Assembly (NCBI RefSeq): GCF_000718985.1
Contig: NZ_JODL01000044.1
Location: forward strand, 3,570 to 67,569
From: Streptomyces megasporus
Lineage (GTDB): Bacteria > Actinomycetota > Actinomycetes > Streptomycetales > Streptomycetaceae
Direction: 5' to 3'
DNA: 64,000 nt
Part shown: positions 50,953-59,302 of the stretch, piece after piece
Numbering within the stretch: position 1 is the stretch's first letter
How the letters are laid out: each line of letters opens with the position of its first letter
Position numbers and translations under genes: made by a program
Notes under the pieces: generated by a model
What the model was told of the DNA's origin: nothing
The model's database searches: none
The model's input: only the letters and a program-made list of their open reading frames with translations

Positions 50953-51059
50953 GTGCATCGTGCTCGATCCGCCGCCTGGGCGTGGTGCATCGTGCTCAAC
51001 GGCCGTTTTTCGTGGTGCATCGTGCTCAATCTGCCGCCCACGCGGTGTGCATCGTGCAC
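50953..51059. repeat. Four direct repeats of GTGCATCGTGCTC, spaced 30-32 bp
   Basis: Copies begin at 50953, 50985, 51015 and 51047. Three read GTGCATCGTGCTC; the fourth reads GTGCATCGTGCAC and lies in a 14-bp palindrome (CATCGTGCACGATG). The period is about three helical turns, so a regulator could bind all on one face. They lie 85-190 nt upstream of the unknown-cupin-trpA operon and before the terminator of the next gene. Confidence 0.85.
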
Positions 51060-51100
51060 GATGGCCGCTTACTGGTGTCATGCCGCAGGGGCCACAAATA

Positions 51101-51135
51101 AGGGCCTGGCACCGGAAAGCCCGGTGCCAGGCCCT
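51101..51135 (-). terminator. Hairpin terminator after the PucR-methyltransferase gene
   Basis: AGGGCCTGGCACCGG-AAAGC-CCGGTGCCAGGCCCT, a perfect 15-bp stem, 16 nt beyond the stop (minus strand). Confidence 0.85.
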
Positions 51136-51150
51136 CGACGTCTCCAGCGG

Positions 51151-53973
51151 CTACTTCTTGCAGCCGATCAGGGCGTAGAAGTTGATATCGGCATCGTCCG
51201 GCAGGTCGGTGGGGGCCTCCGGGTGCCAGCGGTGAGGCGGCACGATACCGGGCGCGACCAGCTCCAGTCCGTCCGCCAGCCGCGCGATGTCAGCCATGTC
51301 GCGGGCCCGGGTCGTGGTGGAGATCAGGCCGTAGCGCTCGTAGATTTCGCGGGCTTGGACCAGAACCTCGGGAGCAAAATCACTGGTCGCGTGGCTGATC
51401 ACCACATGGCTACCCGGCGCCAAGGCGTCGGTGAAGCGGCGAACGATGCCCCATGGGTCCTGGTCGTCCGGCAGGAAGTGCAGCACGGCGCACAGGTAGA
51501 CGGCAACCGGCTGATCCATGTCCAAAGTGGCCGACAGATGTGGTGAGGACAGGATGCGATCGGGGTCGGTGACGTCCGCATCCAGATAATCGGTACCGCG
51601 CATCAGGGCCTGGGCGCGCGTCAACACTTTGGGATCGTTGTCGACGTAGAGGATCCGGGCCTTCGGGTCGACGCCTTGAACGACCTCGTGCAGGTTGCCC
51701 CGGGTATCGGGCATACCGCACCCGAGATCGAGGAACTGGCGGATGCCGACCTCTTCGGCGAGCCAGCGGGCAGAGCGAAGGACGAAGGCGCGGTTGACCT
51801 GGGCGCACAGCGGCGCGGTCGGCCAGACCGTGAGCAGCTCGCGGGCCGCCAACTGGTCGGCGGTGTAGTTGTCCTTGCCGCCCAGAAGGGCGTCGTAGAT
51901 ACCAGAGGTGGAGGCGGGGGCGCCTGATATGCGGGTGTCCGGGGTGCCGTCCCGGCAGATCGTTGCGCCGGCAAGTTCGTCGCACATGTGAGCTCCGTGA
52001 ACCTTCGGCTCCCCGCTGCCGGGGGGAGACACCGCAAAGGCCGGCAGCATACCGAGCAGTCCCTCTCCCCCAGGGTCGATCGCCAGAGCGAGCCAGGCAT
52101 CGTGCTGGCCGCGGCCGGGATCGGTCAGGTGCCTGGAGATCGCCGCCGATACCTCCGCCAAGCCGCGGGCGACGGTGTTGCGGTGCCGCCCCAGGACCTC
52201 AGCCACCTCCTTCAACGCCGCGTTGCACTCCGCCCACATGGTCAGCAGGCCCAGCTTCTTGGGGTCGTCCACCGGAGCCAGCAGGCGGCCCGCCCACTCT
52301 CGTGCCGCCTCCTCCTCGAGGACCTCCGTCAGCGTGGGGATGGCCGTGTCAGGCGGCGGTGCGGGGAGCGCGGCCAGTTGCAGCGCCAGGTCCAGCACGG
52401 CGCGGTGCGCCACCTGGGTGCGGTCCAGTCCCACCCTCTCCATCAGCTCGCTGAGCTTCCGGGAGATGGTGTTGCGGCTGCGGTGCACCCGACCATGGGG
52501 CAGGTCGTCGAGTCCGAGGGCCTTGGCCGTGGCAGGAGTCAGCTCCATCCAGACGGCCTCGGCCTCTTCTTCTCCCTTCCCCAGCAGCTTGGCCGCTCGT
52601 GCCGGGCTGAAAATCAGCGCCAAGTGGGCGGTGTCGCACAGCTCCTGCCGTTCCGTGTCCGGCAGTTCGTCCAGCGGGCTGAGCAAGGCCGCCGCCCAGG
52701 CCCGTGCCGACGGTGGCAGCAACTCCGCCAGCGGCGCGGAACCGTCGGCCACCCACACCCGCTCGTCCAGGCTCTCGGCCCGCACCAGGGCCTCGGTCGC
52801 CGCGGTGTAGGCAGGCTCGACCCGAGTCCACGGGGCGGGCCGGCTCACCCCCACCGCCCGCTGCGGATCGGCGGCCACGACCGGCCTCAGCAGCCGCGCG
52901 GCCTCCGGGTGGTCGTCGGTCCGAGGGTGGACCATGATGACGTGGGTGTCCACGGCCGGGCACATCACCACCAGAGCCCGCCCGCCCAGCGCCTCGTCAC
53001 AGGCGGCCACCACGGCGGATCGCTCCTCGCCCGGCGCGCAGCGCAGCACGGCCACCTCGCAGGCATCCGTGCTGCCCAGGGAGGGCAGCAGGGGCGCGGC
53101 CGTGCGGGTCGCCTGCACCACGTCACCGGCCATCAGGTACTGAAGCACGCTCACCTTGACGGCCATCTCCGTCTGGCGCAACCGCCGCTCTCGGGCGCGC
53201 AGCGCCAAGGGCTGCTGAAGCAGCGCCACCTGGCCGGCCGCCTGGTCGATCAGCTCGCCGGCGTGGCGGGACCACGGGGTGTCTCGGACGGCGGCCAGCA
53301 CCTGGTGCGGAGCGGTGGCGCCGATCGCGTGCAGCCGCACGTGGCGTCCGTCCGCCTCCACCGTCGCGCTGTGCAGGCGTCCGGCGATGAGCCGCTCCAG
53401 CACCTGGTTGTGTTCGGCCAGCCCTGCCCATACCTGGCTCTGCCGACTGATGATGGTGATCTTGCTGTCGGTGGCCTTGCTCAGCCAGCTCAGCAGCGGC
53501 CCCGGCCCCTCGCCCGCCGCGTCCAGTCGGCGGGCCTCCGTCAGCAGTCGGGTGGTCTGCTCGTGCACGATGCGCAGCGTCTCGTACTGGCGGCGCAGGA
53601 TACGCGCCTGGACCTCCGGCACGGTGGACGCCCGGGTGGGGGTCAGCAGCGGCAGTCCCACGCTGCGCGCCACCGCCAGCAGCCCGGGAGTCGCCCAGGC
53701 CGGAGACCGCCGGGGGCCGACTTCGGAGTCGACGACGACCAACGCGGCCGCGCCCTGACTCACCAGGGTTCGCAGTACCGGCCGGGGATCGTCCACCACC
53801 TTCCGGTCGGGCGGCGGTACGACGACCAGCCCGTCCCGCAGGCGCTTGGTCCCGCGGGGCAGGCGCCAGCGCGTATCGGCCGTCTCCACCTCGTCCACGG
53901 CCCGGCTCCCCTGGCAGGCGTCTCCCGGGCGGAGCAGGGCGTTCTCCCCTGTGGTGAGGTCCTCCAGCGTCAT
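51151..53973 (-). CDS. PucR/CdaR-like regulator fused to a DUF574-type SAM methyltransferase
   Basis: 940 residues from an ATG at 53971-53973 (GTG three bases before is possible). The N-terminal two thirds look like a PucR/CdaR regulator: a purine-catabolism-type domain (LVSQGAAALVVVDSEVG), a middle GGDEF-like part, and two helix-turn-helix regions (HRSRNTISRKLSELMERVGL and LGRHRNTVARGLAEVSAAIS). The last about 275 residues are a methyltransferase of the actinobacterial DUF574 type: GIYDALLGGKDNYTADQLAA, FLDLGCGMPD, YVDNDPKVLTRAQALM. An internal ATG (HMCDELAG) at about 51988 has CGGAG six bases before it, so the methyltransferase may also be made alone. Divergent from the XRE operon. Confidence 0.8.
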   Translation of the reverse strand: MTLEDLTTGENALLRPGDACQGSRAVDEVETADTRWRLPRGTKRLRDGLVVVPPPDRKVVDDPRPVLRTLVSQGAAALVVVDSEVGPRRSPAWATPGLLAVARSVGLPLLTPTRASTVPEVQARILRRQYETLRIVHEQTTRLLTEARRLDAAGEGPGPLLSWLSKATDSKITIISRQSQVWAGLAEHNQVLERLIAGRLHSATVEADGRHVRLHAIGATAPHQVLAAVRDTPWSRHAGELIDQAAGQVALLQQPLALRARERRLRQTEMAVKVSVLQYLMAGDVVQATRTAAPLLPSLGSTDACEVAVLRCAPGEERSAVVAACDEALGGRALVVMCPAVDTHVIMVHPRTDDHPEAARLLRPVVAADPQRAVGVSRPAPWTRVEPAYTAATEALVRAESLDERVWVADGSAPLAELLPPSARAWAAALLSPLDELPDTERQELCDTAHLALIFSPARAAKLLGKGEEEAEAVWMELTPATAKALGLDDLPHGRVHRSRNTISRKLSELMERVGLDRTQVAHRAVLDLALQLAALPAPPPDTAIPTLTEVLEEEAAREWAGRLLAPVDDPKKLGLLTMWAECNAALKEVAEVLGRHRNTVARGLAEVSAAISRHLTDPGRGQHDAWLALAIDPGGEGLLGMLPAFAVSPPGSGEPKVHGAHMCDELAGATICRDGTPDTRISGAPASTSGIYDALLGGKDNYTADQLAARELLTVWPTAPLCAQVNRAFVLRSARWLAEEVGIRQFLDLGCGMPDTRGNLHEVVQGVDPKARILYVDNDPKVLTRAQALMRGTDYLDADVTDPDRILSSPHLSATLDMDQPVAVYLCAVLHFLPDDQDPWGIVRRFTDALAPGSHVVISHATSDFAPEVLVQAREIYERYGLISTTTRARDMADIARLADGLELVAPGIVPPHRWHPEAPTDLPDDADINFYALIGCKK

Positions 53974-54190
53974 CACGGCGTCGCCTCGCTCTGCCGGGGG
54001 TGCGGTAGGTTCCCCAGGTGGTCGGACTCGATCGCATCCCAAGCTGGCGAAAGCGGATGAGGCTGCACGGTGGTCATGTGCGCTGGGCTCCCGTATCTGG
54101 CTATGGTCCGCGGTTTGTACGCCGGATGATCGGCGCGAACCCCCGTTGCCGGCCGGTGCCGCCAGTGGCGAGCAGGCCGACTGGAACGGA

Positions 54191-54210
54191 AGATTAACTA
54201 CAGTTAATCT
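54191..54210. promoter_or_regulatory. 20-bp dyad between the PucR-methyltransferase and XRE genes
   Basis: AGATTAACTACAGTTAATCT has perfect 8-bp arms around TACA. It is strikingly AT-rich for this genome and lies 71 nt before the XRE start and 218 nt before the divergent gene. A natural operator for the XRE repressor. Confidence 0.75.
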
Positions 54211-54280
54211 CCCTGGTGAATCTGACACACCAGCCAGAACAGCGTCAACTCACAGTGATCAGGGTTTCCAGGAGAGCGTC

Positions 54281-54736
54281 ATGCCCACAGAGCCCACGGG
54301 GCCGACGGATACATTCGTCGCCCGCCTGAATCACCTGTTCGAGACGGTGCACCCACCACACCGGGGGGCGTACTCGAACCAGGAAGTCGCCGAGCTGCTG
54401 CGGGAGCGCGGCGGCGAGACCATCTCCCACGTCTATCTGTGGAAGCTGCGCACGGGGCGGGCGACCAATCCCTCCCGACGGCAACTGGAGACCCTCGCCG
54501 CTTTCTTCGGGGTGCCCGTCGGCTACTTCTTCGACGACGCCACCGCCGCCCGGGTCGACGCGGAACTGGAGGTCGTCCAACATCTGCGCGACAGCGGGGT
54601 GCAGCGGGTCGCCACCCGGGTCGCCGGTCTGTCGCCCCAGAGCCTGGAGCAGGTCCTGGCCGCCATCGAGGAGATCCGCCACCGCGAGGGCCTGGAGACC
54701 GAATCCGGCGGTGACGCCACAGAGGGCCACCCATGA
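54281..54736 (+). CDS. XRE-family transcriptional regulator
   Basis: ATG six bases after AGGAGAG. The 151-residue protein has an N-terminal HTH (YSNQEVAELLRERGGETISH, VYLWKLRTGRATNPSRRQLE, TLAAFFGVPVGYFF) and a C-terminal helical tail (SLEQVLAAIEEIRHREGLE). Its stop overlaps the ImmA gene start (ATGA). XRE-ImmA pairs work as repressor and antirepressor peptidase. Confidence 0.92.
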   Translation: MPTEPTGPTDTFVARLNHLFETVHPPHRGAYSNQEVAELLRERGGETISHVYLWKLRTGRATNPSRRQLETLAAFFGVPVGYFFDDATAARVDAELEVVQHLRDSGVQRVATRVAGLSPQSLEQVLAAIEEIRHREGLETESGGDATEGHP

Positions 54737-55236
54737 AGCTCGGAACCTTCCCTCACCGGGACAGTCGCCGCTTCGTCCGCGGCCTCGGTCTGCCACCGGC
54801 GGACAGCATCCGGGACCTGCTGCCCGCCATCGAGGAGCGCACCGGCCGCCCGATCCGCCTGATGCCCGCCCCCGCCGGCACCGGCCGGGGCCTGTGCGGC
54901 ATGTGGATCCGCGCATCCGGTGTCGACTACGTCTTCGTCCACCCGGAGACCAGCCGCTTCCACCAAGACCACATCATCGCGCACGAACTGGGGCACATTC
55001 TGCGCAACCACCGGGGAGGGCCGGCGTCCGGGCCGGTGAATCCCGTCCCCGACCGGCTGGTGCCCACGCTCGATCCGGCGGTGGCGCGGATGATGCTGGG
55101 CCGCAGCGACTACGAACACCGGGACGAGCAGGAGGCCGAGTTGATCGGCTCCTATCTCCAGCAGCACGTCCACCGCCGCCCTGTCCATCGCATCACCGAC
55201 CGCGTGGCGCAGACGCTGCTGCGTCTCGGGAGGTAG
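54733..55236 (+). CDS. ImmA/IrrE-family metallopeptidase
   Basis: The 167-residue protein has the zinc motif HELGH (HIIAHELGHILRNHRGG) and, later, EAELIGSYLQQH, with an N-terminal domain typical of ImmA. ImmA/IrrE enzymes cleave XRE repressors after a stress signal; the XRE protein encoded just before is the expected target. Three bases separate it from the next gene. Confidence 0.92.
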   Translation: MKLGTFPHRDSRRFVRGLGLPPADSIRDLLPAIEERTGRPIRLMPAPAGTGRGLCGMWIRASGVDYVFVHPETSRFHQDHIIAHELGHILRNHRGGPASGPVNPVPDRLVPTLDPAVARMMLGRSDYEHRDEQEAELIGSYLQQHVHRRPVHRITDRVAQTLLRLGR

Positions 55237-55239
55237 ACC

Positions 55240-56454
55240 GTGCAGCAGCTTCTCCACCCCATATGCCTGGCCCTGGCCGGTCTCGGCTTCCTGCTCCTGC
55301 TCTGGCCGCCCGAGCGTCTGCGCCGCGACCGCGCCCTGGCCACTCTCGCCGGGGTCTACGGCTTCTCCGCCGTCTCGTTCCTGGTGTCGCTGGAGCCGGT
55401 CTGGCGGGCGCTGGACGACCTCACCGGCCGCCCCTCCACCGGCATCCTCGCCGCCTTCGGATCCGTGGTGGCCATGCTGGCGCTCCAGCCGGCCGTCCTG
55501 GCCCACTGGGACCTGCCGCCGGAGCAGGCCCGGCGGCGGTCTCGCTGGTCGCTGGCGGCCGGGGCGGCGGTCGTCACCGCACTGGCGATGCTGTTCTTCC
55601 AGCTCACTCCGACCGGCCGGTCCGTACCGCAGGGCTTCACCGTCAACTACCTGCACGATGGCGTCTACCAGGGCTATCTGACGCTCTACATCATCGCCTA
55701 CATCATCGGCGAGGCGTACCTCGCCGCAGGGTGCCTGCGGGTCGCACGCCGCACCGGTGAGATCTGGATCGCCCGCGGGCTGCGGATCGTCGCGGCCGGC
55801 GCCGTGCTGACGTTCGGCTACAGCGCCGTCCGTCTGGCCGCCATCGCCACCGCCCTGCTCGGTCTGCCTCCCTTGCCGCGTGGCTTCGAGGACTTCGCGT
55901 GGATCTGCGCCGACGGCGGCAGCACGCTCGTCCTGATCGGCTGGTTCGTCCCGACCGTGGCCGTGCACACCATTCCGTGGATGCGGGCCTGGGGCCGCGC
56001 CTGGCGCGACTACCAGGCCCTGACGCCGCTGTGGGAGGCGCTGCACCAAGCGGTGCCCACCATCGCCCTCCAGCCCGGCACTCCGTTCACCTCACGGCTG
56101 CGGATCCTGCGCGCCCCGTGGCACCTGTACCGCCGGGCCGTGGAGATCCGCGACGGGCAATGGGCTCTGCGGCACCATCTGGCCGAGCCGGTCCGCCGCG
56201 CGGCCGAGGAGCGCCACCGCGCCGCCGGGCTCACTGGCACGGAGCTGGCCGCCGCCGTCACCGCCGACCAGCTCCGTGCCGCGCTGGCCGCCTACCGGCG
56301 CGGCGAGCCCCCCCAGGATCCGGCCGAGTACGCCGACGCCGCCACCCGCGAGGACCTGCGCACCCCGGACGACGACGTCCGCGCGCTGGTGCGCATCGCC
56401 GCCCACTTCACCACCGCCGACGCCGGAAAGGAATCCGCCCCTTCATGGACCTGA
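55240..56454 (+). CDS. MAB_1171c-type (DUF6545) integral membrane protein
   Basis: The 404-residue protein has about seven N-terminal helices (LLHPICLALAGLGFLLLLWP, YQGYLTLYIIAYIIGEAYLA, FAWICADGGSTLVLIGWFVP) and a C-terminal cytoplasmic region with LTPLWEALHQAVPTIAL, YRRAVEIRDGQWALRH and a charged end. This is the layout of MAB_1171c-like putative transporters that commonly follow XRE-ImmA genes in actinobacteria. The function is unknown; it could be the sensor or effector. Its end overlaps the amidase start by 10 bases. Confidence 0.8.
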   Translation: MQQLLHPICLALAGLGFLLLLWPPERLRRDRALATLAGVYGFSAVSFLVSLEPVWRALDDLTGRPSTGILAAFGSVVAMLALQPAVLAHWDLPPEQARRRSRWSLAAGAAVVTALAMLFFQLTPTGRSVPQGFTVNYLHDGVYQGYLTLYIIAYIIGEAYLAAGCLRVARRTGEIWIARGLRIVAAGAVLTFGYSAVRLAAIATALLGLPPLPRGFEDFAWICADGGSTLVLIGWFVPTVAVHTIPWMRAWGRAWRDYQALTPLWEALHQAVPTIALQPGTPFTSRLRILRAPWHLYRRAVEIRDGQWALRHHLAEPVRRAAEERHRAAGLTGTELAAAVTADQLRAALAAYRRGEPPQDPAEYADAATREDLRTPDDDVRALVRIAAHFTTADAGKESAPSWT

Positions 56455-57860
56455 CGCGCCTGTCCGCCGCCGAGCAGCTGGACGCCCTGAACCGTGGCAA
56501 GGTCTCCAGCCGCGAGCTGACCGCCGCGCACCTGGACCGCATCACGCGCCATCCGGAGTACAACGCGGTCGTCATCGTCGATGCAGAAGGCGCCCTGGCG
56601 GCCGCCAAGGAGGCCGACCGGCAGCGAGCCCGCGGACAAGGGGGAACGCTGCTCGGGCTGCCGATCACGCTCAAGGACTCTCTGGAGACGGCGGGGCTGC
56701 GCACCACGTGCGGCGCGACCGACCTGGCCCGGCACATCCCCGACCAGGACGCGGACGCCGTGGCCCGGCTCCGCGCGGCCGGCGCGATCGTCCTGGGCAA
56801 GACCAACACCCCGCCGATGTGCCAGGACATCCAGACCGGCAACGAGCTGTTCGGTACCACCCCCAACCCGCACGACTCCTCCCGCACCGCGGGCGGTTCC
56901 TCTGGTGGCCCGGCCGCCGCGGTGGCCGCCCGCCTGAGTCCGCTGGACGTCGGCAGCGACCTGGCGGGCTCCCTGCGGCTGCCCGCCCACTACTGCGGGG
57001 TCCACAGCCTGCGCACCAGCCACGGCATCGTGCCCACCCGCGGCCACATCCCGCGCCCGCCCGGCTGGCTGACGTCCTCCGACATGCTCACCCTGGGACC
57101 GCTCGGGCGCAGCGCGGCCGACCTCGACCTCGCCCTCGACGTCCTGGCCGGGCCTCCGCCGGAGGAGGCCGCCGCGTGGCGGCTGCGGCTGCCCGCCCCC
57201 CGGCACAAGCGGCTGGGCGAGTACCGCGTCGGCCTGTGGGCCGACGACCCGTACTGCCGGGTCGACTCCGCCACCCGCGCCCTGCTCGACCGGGTCTCCC
57301 GGCGGCTGCGCGACGCCGGCGCCCGCGTGGACGCCACCTCACGGCCGGTCAGCATGGCCGACTCCGACCAACTGTTCCAGTCCCTGATGTATGCGAGCGC
57401 GGCCGCCACCGCTCCGGCGGCCGCGTTCGCCGCCGAGGTCGAGGCCGCCGAGAAACTCCCCGAGGACGACCAGTCCCCCAACGCCTTCTATCTGCGGTCC
57501 CGCACCATGCGGCACCGGGACTGGATGCTGGCCCACGAACGGCGCGTGCGGCTGCGCCGCCAGTGGGCGGACTACTTCCGCGACGTCGATGTCCTCATCA
57601 CCCCGGCCGCGCCGACGGCCGCCGTGCCCGACCAGACCGGCGTGCCCGTCCCCGAGCGGTACATCACCGTCGACGGCCAACGCCGCGGCTACTGGGACCA
57701 GACCACCTGGCTCAACCTCGCCGGCGTCGCGAGCCTGCCCGCGGCCACCGTCCCGCTGGAGAAGACCTCCGACGGGCTGCCGCTGAGCGTCCAGCTCATC
57801 GGCCCCCACCTGGCCGACCGCACCGTCACACACCTGGCCGGGCTGCTGAGCCGAGCCTGA
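56445..57860 (+). CDS. Amidase-signature enzyme
   Basis: The 471-residue protein has the Ser-cisSer-Lys triad of the amidase signature family: Lys in GLPITLKDSLETAG, cis-Ser in RTAGGSSGGPAAAVAA, and the nucleophile Ser in VGSDLAGSLRLPAHYCGV. No signal peptide. It hydrolyses an amide bond (GatA-like, fatty-acid amide, or drug amide), substrate unknown. Start ATG overlaps the preceding gene and follows AAGGAA. As last gene of the XRE-ImmA operon it may be the effector. Confidence 0.92.
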   Translation: MDLTRLSAAEQLDALNRGKVSSRELTAAHLDRITRHPEYNAVVIVDAEGALAAAKEADRQRARGQGGTLLGLPITLKDSLETAGLRTTCGATDLARHIPDQDADAVARLRAAGAIVLGKTNTPPMCQDIQTGNELFGTTPNPHDSSRTAGGSSGGPAAAVAARLSPLDVGSDLAGSLRLPAHYCGVHSLRTSHGIVPTRGHIPRPPGWLTSSDMLTLGPLGRSAADLDLALDVLAGPPPEEAAAWRLRLPAPRHKRLGEYRVGLWADDPYCRVDSATRALLDRVSRRLRDAGARVDATSRPVSMADSDQLFQSLMYASAAATAPAAAFAAEVEAAEKLPEDDQSPNAFYLRSRTMRHRDWMLAHERRVRLRRQWADYFRDVDVLITPAAPTAAVPDQTGVPVPERYITVDGQRRGYWDQTTWLNLAGVASLPAATVPLEKTSDGLPLSVQLIGPHLADRTVTHLAGLLSRA

Positions 57861-57875
57861 CCACCGAACCCCAGA

Positions 57876-57903
57876 CGGCTCCTTCCCACAGCGGAAGGAG
57901 CCG
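57876..57903 (+). terminator. Hairpin terminator after the amidase
   Basis: CGGCTCCTTCC-CACAGC-GGAAGGAGCCG, a perfect 11-bp stem starting 15 nt after the stop. Confidence 0.8.
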
Positions 57904-58113
57904 CCTTCATGTTGGCCGCGCGGCCGTCTGCGGATTGGTCAGCGCGTGGGTGGCCGTACACTGACGGACCTGTCGATCTTCTTGAGGGCCGGACCGATCG
58001 AGAGAGTGGGGGGTGGCCTGGACCGATGCCGGCCACATCGTGGCCGGCGCATCTCGTCTTTCCCCGACGGGACCGGTCGAGCATTCCCTCGGACCGCCCC
58101 CGAACACGGCGAA

Positions 58114-58148
58114 GCGCCCCTCACTTCCGGCGGCGGAGTGAGGGGCGC
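58114..58148 (-). terminator. Hairpin terminator of the minus-strand kinase operon
   Basis: GCGCCCCTCACT and AGTGAGGGGCGC form a perfect 12-bp stem around an 11-nt loop, 30 nt beyond the stop at 58178. The 200 bases between the two terminators show no gene. Confidence 0.75.
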
Positions 58149-58177
58149 GATAGGTCCGCCGGGAGGCGGCCGGTGTC

Positions 58178-59302
58178 CTACAACGTCAGATCGGCCAGCA
58201 TCTTGGCGGTGGCGGTGGTGTTGTGGGTCAGCGTCACCTCGTGGCGGGGCAGCCGATGGAGAGTCTCGGTCACGGCTGTGCGGGCCCGGGCTGCGCCGCC
58301 GATGGGGACGCGGACCAGATCGAGAACGTCCGGGTAGCGGTCCTCGGTCACCCCGGCCATGAAGTCGCTCTCCCCCAGTTCGCGGCCGCCCGCGATGCGG
58401 GCCGGGGCGGCATCAGAAGTGAAGGTGGGGAATAGCAGCGCGGTAGCCTCCGCGCCGTCGATCAGGTCCAGGCCGAACCAGTCGGCAAGCTGGTGCGGCC
58501 AGACCTGCGCCTTGAGTTCCCGTCGCCCTTCCCACAGCGGCTCCCGTCGTCCAGCCGCCAGGGCGGCGGTGACGCGGGGGTCGACGGTGGGGTGCAGGCG
58601 CTCGCCGGCGGCCAACCGGCCCCGGACGGTCTCGTACCAGCCGAGGGCATCCAGCAGGCCGAGGCCGACGGCCGCGGCGGCGGGCCAGGGCAGCACCCGC
58701 ACCCGTCCGTTCTTCTCGACGCGGGCGAAGACCCGGTCGTTGGCCAGCAGCGACCAGTTCCCGGTGCGGGCGAGAGTGAACGCCAGGGTGGTCTTGCCCG
58801 CGCCCTTGCCACCGAAGGCGAGAGCGGCGCGGTTGCCGTGGACGGCGGCGGAGGCGTGCAGGATCACCCAGCCCGAGCGCAGCAACACCCCGCGGACGGC
58901 CTCGCGCGCCAGGCGGGCCGTGGCGGTGGCCACCGTTTCCTCTCCGGCCCCGACGATGTCCAGGCGCCCGGTGGCCGGGTCAGAGCGGTAGGAGAGTTGT
59001 TGGGCCGGGGAGACGGCCAGGGTCGTGCCGTCGGTGTGTCGGGTCAGGAGCATCGGGGAGCGGGCGTAGGAAACCTCCTCGTTGCGGGTGGCGGCGAGGC
59101 GGCCAGCGGCCTCGGTGTAGCGGTCGGGGTCGACGGCGGCTTCGATGCGCGGCTCGCCATCGCTGCCGGTGGCGCCCGGGGTGACTTTGGTGGTGTGCCA
59201 CCAGGGGGTGACGTAGCGGCTGACCCAGTCGACGACGGCGGGCGGGCCGGTCACAGTCGCGGTCGCGGGGCCGGCGTGCAGGCGCATGGCGGTGGGGGTC
59301 AT
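58178..59302 (-). CDS. HPr-kinase-like P-loop protein
   Basis: ATG behind GGAGAGGACC. The 374-residue protein has a domain of about 170 residues and then a P-loop GGKGAGKTTLAFTLARTG, followed by WSLLANDRVFARVE as in HPr kinase/phosphorylase-like proteins (P-loop, then an Asp-containing strand). It resembles the Ser-kinase-like proteins of peptide-modification clusters. ATG overlaps the dehydrogenase stop (ATGA). Substrate unknown; the two neighbours suggest one small-molecule pathway. Confidence 0.75.
   Translation of the reverse strand: MTPTAMRLHAGPATATVTGPPAVVDWVSRYVTPWWHTTKVTPGATGSDGEPRIEAAVDPDRYTEAAGRLAATRNEEVSYARSPMLLTRHTDGTTLAVSPAQQLSYRSDPATGRLDIVGAGEETVATATARLAREAVRGVLLRSGWVILHASAAVHGNRAALAFGGKGAGKTTLAFTLARTGNWSLLANDRVFARVEKNGRVRVLPWPAAAAVGLGLLDALGWYETVRGRLAAGERLHPTVDPRVTAALAAGRREPLWEGRRELKAQVWPHQLADWFGLDLIDGAEATALLFPTFTSDAAPARIAGGRELGESDFMAGVTEDRYPDVLDLVRVPIGGAARARTAVTETLHRLPRHEVTLTHNTTATAKMLADLTL

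Noticed and set aside
50953..51059. Regular repeats could be a small CRISPR array
   Set aside because: Only 13 bp is conserved, the intervals are 17-19 bp, shorter than spacers, and no cas genes are nearby. They look like regulator-binding sites.
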